This document shows, one piece after another, positions 1 to 12,111 of a stretch of 64,000 bases of DNA. Source of the stretch: Apostichopus japonicus (lineage: Eukaryota; Echinodermata; Holothuroidea; Aspidochirotida; Stichopodidae); assembly GCF_037975245.1 (NCBI RefSeq), contig NC_092563.1, positions 24,768,960 through 24,832,959 on the forward strand. The letters run 5' to 3'. A program made the translations under genes and the position numbers. Within the stretch, counting starts at the first letter, position 1. Every line of letters starts with the position of its first letter. The notes under the pieces were generated by a model. That model was not told the origin of the DNA. It did not search any database and saw nothing but the letters and a program-made list of their open reading frames with translations.

Positions 1-1879
1 TGTGTAGTACTCTTTGGTAAATTCTTTGAGTATTATAAATATTCTTATGTCAAGTAAACTTTTAGAAAACGTTCGACCAAGTGCATGAATCAATATAACT
101 CCAGTAAAAGATCTATTTTAAAACACCCAATCTATATATATATTTCATGGGATAGTGCGGATATTTATATGGTTTCAACTGTCTGTCTGATATAGGCCTA
201 TGTATTTTCTACAACTGGACTCAAAACAGATTACAAATATACCTTGCAAGGAGATATGCGAAAGCAAACTAAACGCTTTTCATCAATTTTAAAAGACAGA
301 ATTCAGACACTTAAAGTGCTGGTAAATATACTTATGTAAGTTACGTCAATGGTGAATCTAGGACATAACAAGCAATGCAAACTTCTAAACGTAATTTTTA
401 TGGAAATTAAATATAGAAAAAGTCACGCCATACTGTATAGTAATCAATTGAACGTTGTTGGTTATAGTAAGAAGTGTTTTATGTAGAACATTGTGTTATC
501 AATACACATATATAGTCATATAAAGACTCACAGATGGAATAGGGGTAGGGTCGAGTGAAAGGATGCACTGGGAGGTACGGTTATTATTTGTCCAATAAAT
601 TACATGATAAAAGTTAATGTTGCTTACCTTAGTGAGTATATACACACATACACACACAAAAAACGGCAAGTCGCACAACTAAAATAATATAAAACTTTAT
701 TTAGTAAGACCTTGTGACATGAAATTATGGAAAACGGAATATTCAGTGATCATTAAAATAGCTACTTTGCCGCTGCCGTAAAACGTGTATAACAATGCAA
801 TTTTCAATATTGTAGAATATACGGTAAGACTCGAAGAGCATTAAAAATTGAAGTACAAACTTAATAATACAGATTGATTTCGAACAATTGAATGTTTTCC
901 GAACGTGGAGAAGTGAAGTCTTTTAGGTCATGCATAATTGACATAGGAAATTATCATAGCAGGAATACTAAAACCAACGTGAATAATGTAAGGGGACATA
1001 GTTTATTAATACTTTTCTTCTTACGTTTTAACATGTTAGAAGGCAATAAAACTGTTTCTTGAGTATTCTCGCGCATGCGCGTTGTTTACTTCCGTGGAAA
1101 CGAGTGTCATATATCTCATGTTGAAATTGCGGGATGGAGTATACGGAGGCATGGGCCACGCCTAGCTTGTAAAAAAACAATGGTTTTCTTTTCAAAATAA
1201 TAAAATATGATATCAACGTTGCAAGAAACTTGTAAATAAAAAAGGAAACGTTCTCCACTGTACATTATTATAAATTAAGATGAAACTATAATAGAAATGA
1301 ATTAATCAGTGCACTAGGTTCTCTTTAAAATATTTTTCGTCAGTGCAAAAAGGGCATATTTTATTGAATGAATGCGGCTTAATTTTGTAATTTTTGGCAA
1401 TTTTTACAATACAATTTAAGTTTTATCCATTTCTATTCCAGAGTAGATTGTTAATGTTTAAACTTGTTTTAGACGTCAAAAGCTCCAATCCTTTGCATCT
1501 ATGTGAAGCAATGTAGCCTACTTCTTATATATGTTTACTCTGACCAGAGCTTTGACAAACACCCCCTCCCCCCCCCCCCCCCCCGCTTAAATGGTGTTTA
1601 TTTGGTAAGTGTAAATTGAGTGAAATGTAAGAATGTTTGCTCATAGAAACTGAAAATAAAATAGTGGCACATATTTACTTCTTTTTTATCCTCTGTGCAA
1701 GCGTACTCCAAAAATAAAACCTTTCAAACATAATTCTTCTGTGTACATATTGCTGACGACGTAGATTATGCTAGTGTCCTTCGAAGGCCGTTGATGACGT
1801 CAAATGCCAACCAGCAACCACGACATCTGGTTGGAATTCCTCGTTTCTCTGTTCGCACTGATGTTCTAGAAAAAAAACC
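1..1879. other. Gene-free AT-rich flank
   Basis: No coding region is supported. The longest minus-strand open stretch (1028-1258) has no recognisable domain. A C homopolymer of more than 20 bases lies near 1565-1584. The last ~100 bases should hold the 3' UTR of the minus-strand GPCR gene that ends at 1880. Confidence 0.5.
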
Positions 1880-2992
1880 TTAGTCATCATTCCGTCTATA
1901 TGATTTCAACATCGGCAAATTGTTGCTCCTTTCAGTGTGTCGACGTTTCATCCACAAATGTTGACTTAGTGTAGTTAAACGCGGATATTGCGATGTATGA
2001 TGTTTTTCCATTGATTTATTCCTCCAGCTGCAACCATTAATCCTGAGTGCATGAAACATCGCTTTTCGGTATTGTTGGCTGCCCATATTGTAAATAACAG
2101 GGTTCACAGTTGAGTTTAAAATAGTGAATATAGCCATATAAGAAGCCACGTGCCATGCTTCCGAAATAAAGCCATAACCGTTATGTCGATCAATGTTCTC
2201 ATGGAATACCGTGGCAAGTCGAGTATCAAAATATTTTCTCAAAACATTAAAAATAAAATAGACTACACTGTTTATCGCTAATACAATGACGGCGCTTGCT
2301 TTATACTGCTTTCTTCTTTTGGACGCCGTTGTATCAATATTGTCAGACACGTTTCCTGACCGAAATAAGACTACAATGAGGATTGTATACAAAACGGAAC
2401 TTATTGTTATCGGTACCAAAGAAGGCAGGATAATCAAAATCAAGAAAAACACCAGAGCACTTCCGGGTACAAAGTAAAAACAATAGGCATAGAAGGAGAC
2501 AAAGACGGTAGTAATTAGGGAAACAATAAGTAAATATCTTTTCACGTGAGCTTTATCGACGATAGATTGTAACGGAAAACAAATGGCTCGAAATCTTTCA
2601 TAAGGTATCACTATAAGTATTCCTACAGATAGATGCTCTAGATATGTATAAACCCAAACAGTGGTCACCACCAGGGGTGTATTGAATGACGTCAGCAAGT
2701 CTTCCGGTTTAACAAAGAAAGGATAAACAATAAACAACAACTCATTCATTAAAATCAAGATGTCGATGGTCGATAGAACCATCAGCAGACGATTCATCGC
2801 TGTTTTACGGAGAGATCCATTCTTCAGTATGGTGAAGAGAAACAACCCGTTGGTCAAAAATCCTAAAAATATGAGAATTATCCATGACGAAATATGGATT
2901 ACTTGATCAGCATTCTTCGTGGGTTCAATAATAGTCACAAACATAGAAAGACGGTGCGGGTATTGAATGGTATCTACAATGGAACCATTCAT
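1880..2992 (-). CDS. Rhodopsin-like (class A) G protein-coupled receptor, intronless paralog 1
   Basis: A 370-aa seven-transmembrane receptor in one exon, starting at an ATG (2990-2992). Approximate segments: TM1 34-56 with the TNG motif at 47-49, TM2 66-92 with STID (D77), TM3 108-132 followed by YERFR (131-135, the E/DRY position), TM4 151-173, TM5 180-210, TM6 232-253, TM7 281-303 ending in NPVIY (297-301). The N-terminus has an N-glycosylation sequon (N2) and no clear signal peptide. Odd points: TM6 has no CWxP motif, and no cysteine is visible at the usual start of TM3, so the standard TM3-ECL2 disulfide is probably missing. The C-terminal tail is basic. It is a close paralog of the gene at 12112-13209 on the same strand. 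The ligand cannot be told; an orphan peptide or chemosensory receptor is plausible. Class A membership is seen from motifs; function is inference. Confidence 0.9.
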   Translation of the reverse strand: MNGSIVDTIQYPHRLSMFVTIIEPTKNADQVIHISSWIILIFLGFLTNGLFLFTILKNGSLRKTAMNRLLMVLSTIDILILMNELLFIVYPFFVKPEDLLTSFNTPLVVTTVWVYTYLEHLSVGILIVIPYERFRAICFPLQSIVDKAHVKRYLLIVSLITTVFVSFYAYCFYFVPGSALVFFLILIILPSLVPITISSVLYTILIVVLFRSGNVSDNIDTTASKRRKQYKASAVIVLAINSVVYFIFNVLRKYFDTRLATVFHENIDRHNGYGFISEAWHVASYMAIFTILNSTVNPVIYNMGSQQYRKAMFHALRINGCSWRNKSMEKHHTSQYPRLTTLSQHLWMKRRHTERSNNLPMLKSYRRNDD

Positions 2993-3377
2993 GTTGTTGT
3001 TTGTATCATCCCTTAAAATCCTCCGTCCGCTGATATATTCCGTCTTCGTTTATGTTCTTGTCAACAGAACGCCAAAAAATAGAGAAGAGGTAGTTACTGT
3101 GTGTACTGTTGAAAGAAAGAGGAATTTCTACCATCAATAACGTTCTTTAACTTTTGCGCATGCCCACAAAAGATCTGGAAAGGCTGTAGTTAAAATTTGA
3201 CGGTCTTTGTGATGCCTTTATTCTAGACATTTAATCAGAAAGGAAAAAAAACGGCGATATCATTCCACCTCGTTATAATTACTTTATTAAATCTCCATTA
3301 ATGATTGTCTTCTGAAAACCAAATTATACGAGATATTTACGAAATAAAACTTCAAATATATCTGAAATAACGGTTAG

Positions 3378-3945
3378 CATGTCGGAATCTTGTACAAAAT
3401 AGTCCCCCGAAAGAAAAATAGAAATCCGTTAACAACCGGGAACTTGGACATCAAATCGAAGTTTAAAATAGATATATAATTTCATCTTTACTGCGAATTA
3501 TTTCGTCTAAATCGGTATTAATGTCTGTCCTTAATCACTAGAATCCGATAAGTACTGCTTTCTCTTCAAACTAATAATAGTATATTAATTAAATGTTATA
3601 GCCCTCTCCTTATTGCCAGTAGTACGGCTTGAAGTGATTTTGTACCAGGCTGCAATCCTAACATGTCCGTTTTTTGTACAAAATAGTCCTCCGAAAGAAG
3701 AATAAAAATCCGTTAACAACCGGGAACTTGGACATCAAATCCGAAGTTTAAAATAGATAAATACTCTCAGCTTTAGACCGAATGTCGACTGAAACGGTAG
3801 AAACATTATAATCCTATAAGTAGGCTACTGCATGATTTCTCTCCATACTAGCAATACTATATTAATTAAATGGTAGTATAGCCCTCTCCTTATAGATTGC
3901 CAGTACGACATGAAGTGCAGATCTTGTACGAGGTTGCAACCGTTT
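3378..3945. repeat. Tandem duplication, two ~284-bp units
   Basis: Unit 1 starts near 3378 and unit 2 near 3662. Both contain TTGTACAAAATAGTC, then CCGTTAACAACCGGGAACTT, then an ATTAATTAAATG block and CCCTCTCCTTAT at matching spacing. The units have diverged by small indels. The repeat lies ~400 bp upstream of GPCR paralog 1 and may be within its promoter-distal region. No coding potential was seen. Confidence 0.85.
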
Positions 3946-4405
3946 TATTAAATGTAAATGCTTTGACCAGAAGCGTTTGTTTATCAAAAGGTTTACATTT
4001 CGTTTATTATCTTGTCATGGCTGAGGTACATGGAGTGTCTGCCAGAAGTGGATAATAGTGATAATAATAAAATCGTCAGAATTAATGTGACGACAGTGAC
4101 GGTATTAAGGTAACGTATATTGCTGCAAGAAGCAGAAAAGTCATTGCCCGTACATAAAAGGGATATTGTCTGCATGTAGATTGTATTGAAAATATTTAGA
4201 AAATAATGGGAACAAAACGCGTATTGATTGAAAAGTATGTTAAAACTCGTACCTTTATTTATTTAAGCGCTATGATCTAGATAGAATAGCGCTATATAAA
4301 TATTAATTGTTATGTTATGTTATGTTTTATTGACTTGCCAACGATGTAGAATATAGAAGGTGCATGGACGCATGTGTGGTAGCCTATATGCTGGGTATTA
4401 TTGAC

Positions 4406-4617
4406 CATAAGCGTAGGAGGTGAGGGGGGGGCTGGGGGGGGGGCTGCAGCTCCCCGAACCAAATATTTTTGTGAAAATTTGGGCAATATGCTAAGAATTG
4501 TTCGGGCACATACTGAAAGAAAAATAATTTGCAATGTGTTTTTCAATGTTGGTTTTATTTTTCGGGCAAGTCGTTACAGCCCCCCCCCCCCAATCAAATT
4601 GGGCCCCTACGCCTATG
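4406..4617. mobile_element. hAT-like MITE (family E/F), 212 bp
   Basis: The ends are inverted: CATAAGCGTAGGAG on the left, CATAGGCGTAGGGG as the reverse complement of the right. The flanking 8-bp sequences TTATTGAC (4398-4405) and TTCTTGAC (4618-4625) differ by one base, as expected for an aged hAT target-site duplication. G/C homopolymer runs sit just inside both ends. The same family occurs in the opposite orientation at 56976-57320. Non-autonomous: no transposase is encoded. Confidence 0.8.
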
Positions 4618-5564
4618 TTCTTGACCATCTCTTATACGCATGAAAGTATCCCGAAAAGATGGAGATAAGGCATCACATAAATGACTTACCGTACTGCAAA
4701 CAAAACAGAGACTACTCATTCGATATTTGTTTCCATAGGTTACCGTACCTATACGCGTATACAGTTCCTCGAGTTGCTCCCTCAGTACGGAATAAGAACA
4801 CGAATGTAGGAGTGTAGGATCTATTTAAGAAATGAATCCGAATCTCTTGAAGAAATCTACAAGACTCCAACAGCAAAATACTTTCTCCACGAATATTGCA
4901 CAAGAGCAGTGGCAGAAGGAACCGACAAGTTGAATCTTACTTGGTGCTAAGTTTCTGTCTATAAGGAAAAAGTTCTTTTACCGGCCCGGCGTGCGGCAAG
5001 TCTTGTTTTATCCTAACCGTGCATTCATACAGGCGTAAGTTGTCCGCTACTGGCTGCGTTTATAATCTGTACAACAGACACCGGCTTTCGCACTTGCAAC
5101 CATGGCAACGTATGATACAATTCATAGAATTCAATACCACCTTAATCCACATAAGATTCAAGTGAATTACTGACAACACAATACGGCTTAACTTACCGAG
5201 GAGACGGAACACAACAAGTAGCATATGTTACTTGTGGGACGTTATCTAACACATATCTTTTGTTGGTCTCTATAAAGTTCCAACCAAAAGCGCCAAAACA
5301 AATTCGTTCTGCCAATCCTGTTTGAAACTCCCGGGTGAATTACAAGCGGGACAACAGCAACTCAATTAAGCCCTGCAAACAATTATTAAGCTTCAATCTA
5401 AAGCGACGGAGTCCAGCCTCGGTCTGCATACACTTACATAAGGTGGCATACTCCTATTAGAGTCTGTATCCATCCGCCCGATTGTTCTCCTTCAGGAAAA
5501 GTGTCAAAAAGCAGCAGGAGAACATCTTTTTTGACCTGTTATCAATCATGATCTAGTTGTGGCT

Positions 5565-5850
5565 TGCATGTTGAAGAGCATGAATAGAAGTACATGTGGT
5601 GAAAAAAAAGGGTCAAAATTGGTTACTAATGAGTGAAGAGGTTTGGTTACAAGTGGCGAAAACTTCCGGCTCTAATAGCAAAAAAAATCTGCGCTGTCAT
5701 GGTAAGGAAAATTGATGGTACCATGAAAGGCCAACTCGTCAGCTATCCGGTGATGGGTAGCGTTTAGCTAGTGATAACTTATATCTAGACTTAGAGACCA
5801 CATTACTTTTGTGATTTAGTGTGTAAGTCAATGGGGCTCGTATGCTACCA
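5565..5850 (+). repeat. Dispersed repeat, copy 1
   Basis: Matches the reverse complement of 40258-40570 over about 280 bp with indels. Shared landmarks in order: TTGAAGAGCATGAAT, CGAAAACTTC, ATTGATGGT, GTGATGGGTAGCGTTTAG and GAGACCACATTACTTTTG. No terminal repeats or coding capacity were recognised. It lies directly upstream of the LINE remnant, so it could be part of the same retroelement. Confidence 0.75.
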
Positions 5851-6089
5851 TAATAAAAGAGGGAAAGATGAAGCCGCCCATAACAATCAATGTGGAACTG
5901 AGAAAACTGTAGACTTCTACTCAAGAAACTCCAAAACAACTGAGCCGAAAGACAAACTATGATCATAGGTGACTCATTACTAAAGAAATTACGTTTGTCT
6001 ACCAATGTTCCGATCAAGCTACTAATTTGTGTCAGCCGTATTTATCCGATACCAAACAATATATCCCCTTAAATGGCACGTATTGTCTA

Positions 6090-6930
6090 ACCCTATGACA
6101 GTTGTAAATGGTGTACCTCAGGGGCGATAGTTGGCCCACTACTGTTCTCATTTTTATTAATAACTTTGATTTATGCCTTTCACATTGTTCAGCCGAAATG
6201 TGTTCCGATGATACTACAACTTTTCATGTTTATGGTTGGAGCACTAGAAGAACTTTCTGTCAAGCTAACTGAGGATTTTAAGAATATACACTAATGGTGC
6301 AACGATAACAAAATGGTCATTAATGCGAACAAACCTAAGATTATGTTAAAATAAATGCTCAAAACAGAAGCAACATACTCTTTCTTAAGTAGACAGCATA
6401 AATGATTATCCTTTGATGGGCACAAAAATACTCAGAGAATACTCAGCAGGAGAAGTTACAAGGGGTCAACTTCGATTCAAATTTATTCTGGACATGTGCA
6501 AATTGATTACGTGCGTAAAATCGTCAGCACTTCGATTTGCGTTATTTACGAAGAATTTTGCAATTCGTTGACGTACCCACTAAAATTTAATTTGTTAAGT
6601 GATTTATTGAACCCTATGTTAATTGTTGTAATCCTTATGTGGGGTACATGCACATGCACAACAATGTTCACAGAATTAAAAACAAGACTTCTAAAGAGCG
6701 CTGCTAGAATAATAATACTCGATGCAACACATGACGAGAGATCTGAAGAAATTTTTAATAAATTATAAAACATTTCTTTAAAATTTAAAGCAAAACCAGT
6801 TGATGATGGTATATAAATCCCTAAATGACCTTACCCTTTATTTCAAGTTAGCTTGAATTACTTTGTGACCACTCGGTTTTGTATTTTCGCAAAGAAAACA
6901 ACTCCTTTCTAAACATACACCAGTCCTTAT
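6090..6930 (+). pseudogene. Degenerate non-LTR retrotransposon (Jockey/CR1-type) reverse transcriptase
   Basis: Translated pieces in shifting frames carry family landmarks. A decayed PQG..LGPLLF-type segment (~6115-6160) is followed by a decayed region where the catalytic domain should be, then a C-terminal segment with RAARIILDATHDERSEEI-like residues (~6690-6760), then VYKSLNDLT (~6805-6835). Several stops and frameshifts interrupt it, so it cannot make protein. The clade is inferred from C-terminal motifs and is uncertain between Jockey, CR1 and Rex types. Confidence 0.75.
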
Positions 6931-6959
6931 TTTCTTTATCGAGATTATATTGAATTATT

Positions 6960-8838
6960 TTATTGTCACGTGACGGCCGATGTAGGGCGTATATAGATAC
7001 ACCCTAATTTATCTTTATATCTGTTGTGTGATTTATATATGCAGCTATAGTTTATATAGTTTGTCACACCCTCAGAAGACAATTTTCGTGATTTTTTCCC
7101 GATCGAATGATGAGTATGTTTATTGAATCGTTGATTTAAAAAAATGTGTCATCTTGAGAACAACTTGAAGTTAATCTCAAATGCAAATATTTTCTAAGTT
7201 AGTTACCTGACGTTTTAGTTTAGACATACATGGATTGTTAAACCCACTGATATATGCCTCGCCATTAGATTATTTGTGTCACAAACTATCATGTAGGTGT
7301 GTATATGAATTAGTATACGTTACAAATTGAGTTTGCATTGTTTCTGTTTGGCTTTCCCGAAAGGGAAAACTATATGGAGTCACTTTTACTGACCTTGAAA
7401 AAATTGTGGGCCGCGGATTGCAGTCGGTAATGACTGTAACGCGGATCGCAAAGTCGGTAATTGTTATACTTCGAATCCTTCAACACGGTAGCATACAGAA
7501 ACGCTGCACTCGAGGCCGAAGTGAATTCATCGGGTCACACATCCGGATTATTTGCATGCTGACTTCTTCAATACCGCCCTCATTATCATCATCATTCGGG
7601 GAAACATTTCATACTGTATAGTTTTGATTTTTAAATTTAGTTCTGTTGATATTTATCAAATTAAAGGGAGCTCTCCTCAGACACAGGAAATTGGTTGGCC
7701 GTATGATTGAGCAAGATTTAACTAGACGAAGTAATTTTATTAATTGCGATGCTTTATCTTGACTTGGGAGCTTTCAAATATCTTTACATGTTGAGGGAGT
7801 TGGGTGAAAATTCCTAGTCGACCAAATGCTTTTTGTACATGCATCTCAGAAACCGTTAAAAAAGTAAATCATTTCAATTTTCGTAAGAATGATCCTTTAA
7901 GAGATAGTACCTTTTGCTCATGTTTATGTCATTACCTTTTGTTTATGTTTTTGTTATTGTAGTTGTTTTTCTATTATAGGCGGGATTTACATTGCTGACA
8001 TATTTCAACCATTTCAAAGTATGATATCAATGTGGTTACGGCCGCCTAATGTATCTGATGCAAACTGATGCCATCCATAACTGGACACAAAAGTTAAAAT
8101 ATAATGGCTGTAGTTCACTATTCATGCATGATTGTAGATGAATAGGATACCATCTTAAGTGTTGAAATGAAAGGTTGAATTCATCAAATATTCTGAATTA
8201 TTTATATTGTCATTCCTTTTTGTTGTCTCTTAAATGTGCCTTTCTGTTGTGATCGATTTAATTAAAAACAAAGTTCCTCAAAGCTGCTTTTAATCATTAA
8301 CCTAAAATATGTGTAAATCGTAAAACGCTTACTAAACGAGTACGGAGAAATCGCTAGCAAAATTTTACATAATAATTTTGTCATTGCGTTACGTGCTGAT
8401 CGTGTAAAACTTTACAAAACAGCAGTTAAGTAAATTTTACTTATTTGACATGAAAATCAAGTAAAATTTTACTTAACTCTGTAAAACATTTTCTGAGTGT
8501 ATGCGTTCTCAATTCAAACGTTATAGGGCTTTTGGTGTATATTACTTCACCGTTTATATTACGACGATTGCTTCTAACTGTACATATACAGTTACCAGTT
8601 GATTAAACTGATTGGTTTTCAATTAATAGTGAATAAAATTTAACGGTAGCTTAAAACTGTATTTCGAAATCGAATCAACAGTAACCACAAATGAGCACGT
8701 ACCGTATAGTTACAGCACGGTCTGGTGTTTGCAGGATGAAGCTCACGTTTTCAATGTCACGGACGGTGACAATTCTGCAAGTAATGTTCTATTTGTAAGA
8801 TCAAAGTAAAATAAAACTGTTAGCAAACTGCTTATCCA
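6960..8838. other. Intergenic stretch without recognised genes
   Basis: No supported gene. A short AT-rich inverted-repeat cluster lies at ~8428-8478 (palindrome AAGTAAAATTTTACTT plus a second arm), probably a MITE remnant. The plus-strand open frame 7406-7621 shows no domain. Confidence 0.5.
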
Positions 8839-9480
8839 CTAGAGGGCCTGTGAAAGAGAATGTGTAAAAGTTAGTTGGCCTGACGTTTCGATCCTAGCAG
8901 GATCTTCTTCAGAGGCTAAATGACAAGTAACAGTAACAGAAGGGACAAAAACACGCACAAAATACAGACAGGTTAATGAGCATGGTGAACACAAAGAGAT
9001 AGATGTAAGGGAATTAGTAGACAAGGGATGGAGAGAAGAAAGCAACAGGGGAAGAGGAGAGGTAGGAGATAAACAGTGGAGGGACAAAGAGAGGATCAAG
9101 GGAAAGGGGTAGGGAATAAACTGGAGAAGGACAAAGACAGAACGGTGTGGAGAAAAAAGGGGATGGAAGAGAGCTGTGAAAAGAGGAGTTATGGGGGGGG
9201 GGGACAAGGGGAGATGGAGGGGGGGGACGGGACAGAAGAAAAGTTAGTCATGTCCTTCCTGAATGTTGAGCCCATGAGGTTGAATGGTGCGAAGGCGTTG
9301 CATCCACAGCCTCTCTCTGCTGATACGTACTAGATCAGGGTGGCTCCCTAAGGATTCAATCCCCTGTAGGGACATGGCATTAATGGTATGGTTGGGAAGG
9401 TTAAAGTGTTCTCCAACTTGGGTCTATTTGTAAGATGTATAATAGCTGCAAACAAACTTATTGTCTTCTCATCGTATCCA
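8839..9480 (-). mobile_element. Penelope-like element fragment, non-coding/terminal region
   Basis: Carries a hammerhead-like core near the left end (8875-8919), then purine-rich sequence, and a tail segment around 9240-9430. This layout resembles terminal regions of Penelope-like elements, which are known to carry hammerhead motifs. Open frames on both strands here are low-complexity (purine/pyrimidine-skewed) and not believed. The assignment rests on the ribozyme-like core and on a separate Penelope RT remnant at 17.6 kb. Confidence 0.5.
8875..8919 (-). ncRNA. Hammerhead ribozyme-like motif (type I, minimal stem III)
   Basis: Read on the minus strand: stem I arm TTAGCCT, core CTGAAGA, one extra A, stem II GATCC-TGCTA-GGATC, core GAAA, C, then GTC as the expected cleavage triplet, and stem I arm AGGCCAA (6 of 7 pairs to the first arm). 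All invariant core bases (CUGANGA, GAAA, GUC) are present in order. The extra A before stem II and the almost absent stem III are deviations. Penelope-element hammerheads are known to have minimal stem III and may act as dimers. Self-cleavage is inferred, not shown. Confidence 0.6.
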
Positions 9481-9723
9481 AGACGTTTCTATTGTATAAA
9501 AGATCGGTTTTCATGTCTGATTGACACAGCAAGGAAATTAACAGTCTGATGTCTAGCTTCAACTGGTCTTTAATTTTTCACACAAATTTGTTAAAATATT
9601 GCAACCGAATTTCAGATTTTATGCATATATGCTTTGTATATTATCGTCTTTTCCTTCGTGTGATATTTAGCATGTTTTCTTGATTCTAAACTGAAAGTAG
9701 TCTTTATATTTAGATAAAAAAGA

Positions 9724-10032
9724 CAGGCGCGTAGCCAAGGGGGGGGGGGGACGGGGGTGAAGGGGCGACCGCCCCACTTGAGCTTACTTTTGTTGTTGAT
9801 GATATCGCTAGTAATTTCACAATAGAAAATGCTTAGATGCAACCCACGAGGCATGGGAAGTGCCGTTTCCAGCGATCTGGGAGGCATTTTCGGCCAAAAT
9901 TTTCTCGTACGTTTCGCGCCAATTAATGATGGCGCTACGATTAGATAGTTTGCAGAGCCATATATTATATACGGCTCTGATAGTTTGCCTATAGGTTCGC
10001 CCTCCCTTGGCAAATTCCTGGCTGCGCACCTG
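9724..10032. mobile_element. hAT-like MITE (family G), 309 bp
   Basis: Inverted ends CAGGCGCGTAGCCA (left) and CAGGTGCGCAGCCA (reverse complement of right). Runs of G sit inside the left end. No clean target duplication: AAAAAAGA versus TAGACAGA, 5 of 8. Internally (9851-9945) it carries the module GGAAGTGCCGTTTCC ... TTAGATAG that also occurs in three other copies within the window. Confidence 0.65.
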
Positions 10033-10175
10033 TAGACAGACAGACAAACCTACAGACAGACAGACAAACCTACAGACAGACAGCTAGATAAACAAACATG
10101 CATGATAGACATATACAGAACAGAAAGCGACATATAGATAGACAAATAGAACGACAGAAAGACAGACAGACATAG
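10033..10175. repeat. CAGA/TAGA microsatellite
   Basis: Imperfect tetranucleotide repeat (CAGACAGACAAACC...), directly abutting the right end of the MITE at 9724-10032. The minus-strand open frame through it is a repeat artefact. Confidence 0.85.
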
Positions 10176-10479
10176 GCTAGCGAAAAGGCGGCAGCCTACT
10201 CCTCCGGTTGTATTATATTGTATGTAGTTTATACTAATTCTCACATACCATACACTTTCTTCTAATTGACTTAACAAAATAATACAAGTGCTCCATGGCT
10301 CGATATTCTAACATATCAAACTATATCAAAGACTCATACAGTTAAGCTTGGCGCCAATCATACAAGAGCTAAATGCACGTTATGTGAACTCAATAATATC
10401 ACCCGATTCTTTGCAAAAAATAAAAGTTGCCTAGTTCATGAATCCGACGGGTTCTGTTATTCCATACATTATCATAAAA

Positions 10480-10770
10480 TAAATACGTCATTTATATAGC
10501 GATAAATCGACAAAAAGTACCAAAGCGCTTCACAAACAACATTAAACGATAAAAAGGAAATAAATACAGTGAAATCAAATAATAACCTAATAAAAATAAT
10601 CCTAAAATATCAACAACAAAAAGTAAAAAACAATAAGAGGTTATTTAAAGTACAAAAGGAGGTTATATAAAAAAAAACAATAGGAGTTTATAAAAGTACA
10701 ATAAGAGGTTATAACAAACAAGAGATTATAAAAAGGTAATATTACGAAAAATAACTTTAAAAAAAATACG
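10480..10770. repeat. A-rich repeat with a SINE-like 3' tail signature
   Basis: The phrase CATTTATATAGCG ... AAAGCGCTTCACA at 10491-10535 resembles, in reverse orientation, the 3' end of the SINE family seen at 34350-34746. It is followed by a degenerate AATAAGAGGTTAT-type tandem repeat. Boundaries are unclear. Confidence 0.4.
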
Positions 10771-10809
10771 TGTGCAAACGACATTTTATATTGGCAGTGT
10801 TGTACCAGA

Positions 10810-11749
10810 CAGTGGCGGATTCCTGAATGGAAGGGGGGGGGGGTGTTTATTGATTTGTACCCTGGGGAGGGATCTAAGGGAATGGTGTCCCCCTCTCCAT
10901 TTGGAAATTCTGTTTGATTGTGGGTGATCAGATGCAAACTATTGCAACTGTTTGAGAAAAACAAAAATTAAAAAGATTTTGTCATACTTCAGGCCCTGAA
11001 ATAGTACCAGACGTGGTACAATATTATTGTGAGGCATTTTCGATAAAATTTACTTTTCGTCAATAATGGGTGCTCAGATGCAAAATTGTGCAATACTGTG
11101 CAAAAAAATCACAAATTTTGTCAGTCATAATTATTTCAGACCCTGAAACAGTACTAGACATGGGACAATTGGTACGGATTTTTTTCAAGATATCCGATAA
11201 AATTATCTTTTTTTTCCTATACATTTTAATACTCAGATGAAACTATTCTAAATCCCCGGAAAATTGTTTTTTCTTCTTCTAGAAATAGACCTATTTTACA
11301 TCAAACAGCGATGATCCCATCATTCGACGTGTGTTTAGTTCTATGAATCGTTCGTTCTTAAATGTATGTCTGTCTGTCTGTCAATGGGACCGTATATATG
11401 TACGTCCATGTTGATTACTGCTAAACTAGCCATCTTCTCTATTGACATGGTAGTCCGGAGCCAATTGTGTATACGGCGGCTACTCGAAAACGAATCTATG
11501 TGACTCTACGCTGGTACCTATTGGCAACACAGACAGAAACCTGGCTCGAAACACCCAAAGGGATAGCCTATGTTGATATTTACATTGGTTTGTTTCGTAA
11601 AATCTGCCTAATTTTTTAGGTTTGATAAATTAGCCTCCAATTTATTTACATAATCGTCCCCTTACAACAGGCCGCAAAGAAATATTAACGGGGTGGGCCG
11701 GGGGATTGGCATGGGGAGGGGGACTAGCCACCCCCTGTATCCGCCACTG
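10810..11749. mobile_element. Non-autonomous DNA transposon (family H), ~940 bp
   Basis: Inverted ends CAGTGGCGGATTC (left) and CAGTGGCGGATAC (reverse complement of right), with G- or C-rich tracts just inside. The interior holds about three imperfect copies of a ~150-bp unit containing CTCAGATGCAAA and AGACCCTGAAACAGTA-type blocks (near 10920, 11066, 11225). No transposase. Flanks GTACCAGA and TCATAATA do not match, so no target duplication is claimed. Confidence 0.65.
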
Positions 11750-12111
11750 TCATAATATCACACTCTAGTAATTATGGAATGGCGTCAACAAGTTGTCTGT
11801 GGAGATCTATATTATCCCATGTTCCCATATATACAACTATAACTGTGGTTTCAATGGTATTTCAAGATATGCCTATATGTCATTATGACGTTTGCTGAAC
11901 AAATAGCCTACCAAGCAGTTTGATACTATACATTAATATTGGTTCACTAATAAAAGCCTTTAAATACAAAGTGCGATATATAAGCCAAGTACAGCATAAT
12001 TCCATAAAACAAACGGAACAGTTTCGTCGACAAAATTTTCATATTGAGTGCATGAATATTCCTTGTTCATCATCATACGATAGGTACATCTTCAGTGTGC
12101 AGGGCTCACCA

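Noticed and set aside
2286-2477. Plus-strand open frame inside GPCR paralog 1
   Set aside because: Antisense shadow of a well-supported receptor; likewise 11920-12393 and 12547-12744 over paralog 2.
8839-9333. Open frames 8839-9207 (minus) and 9076-9333 (plus)
   Set aside because: Purine/pyrimidine-skewed low-complexity sequence within a Penelope-like fragment; no conserved domain.
10050-10277. Minus-strand frame rich in Leu/Ser/Cys
   Set aside because: It runs through the CAGA microsatellite; repeat artefact.
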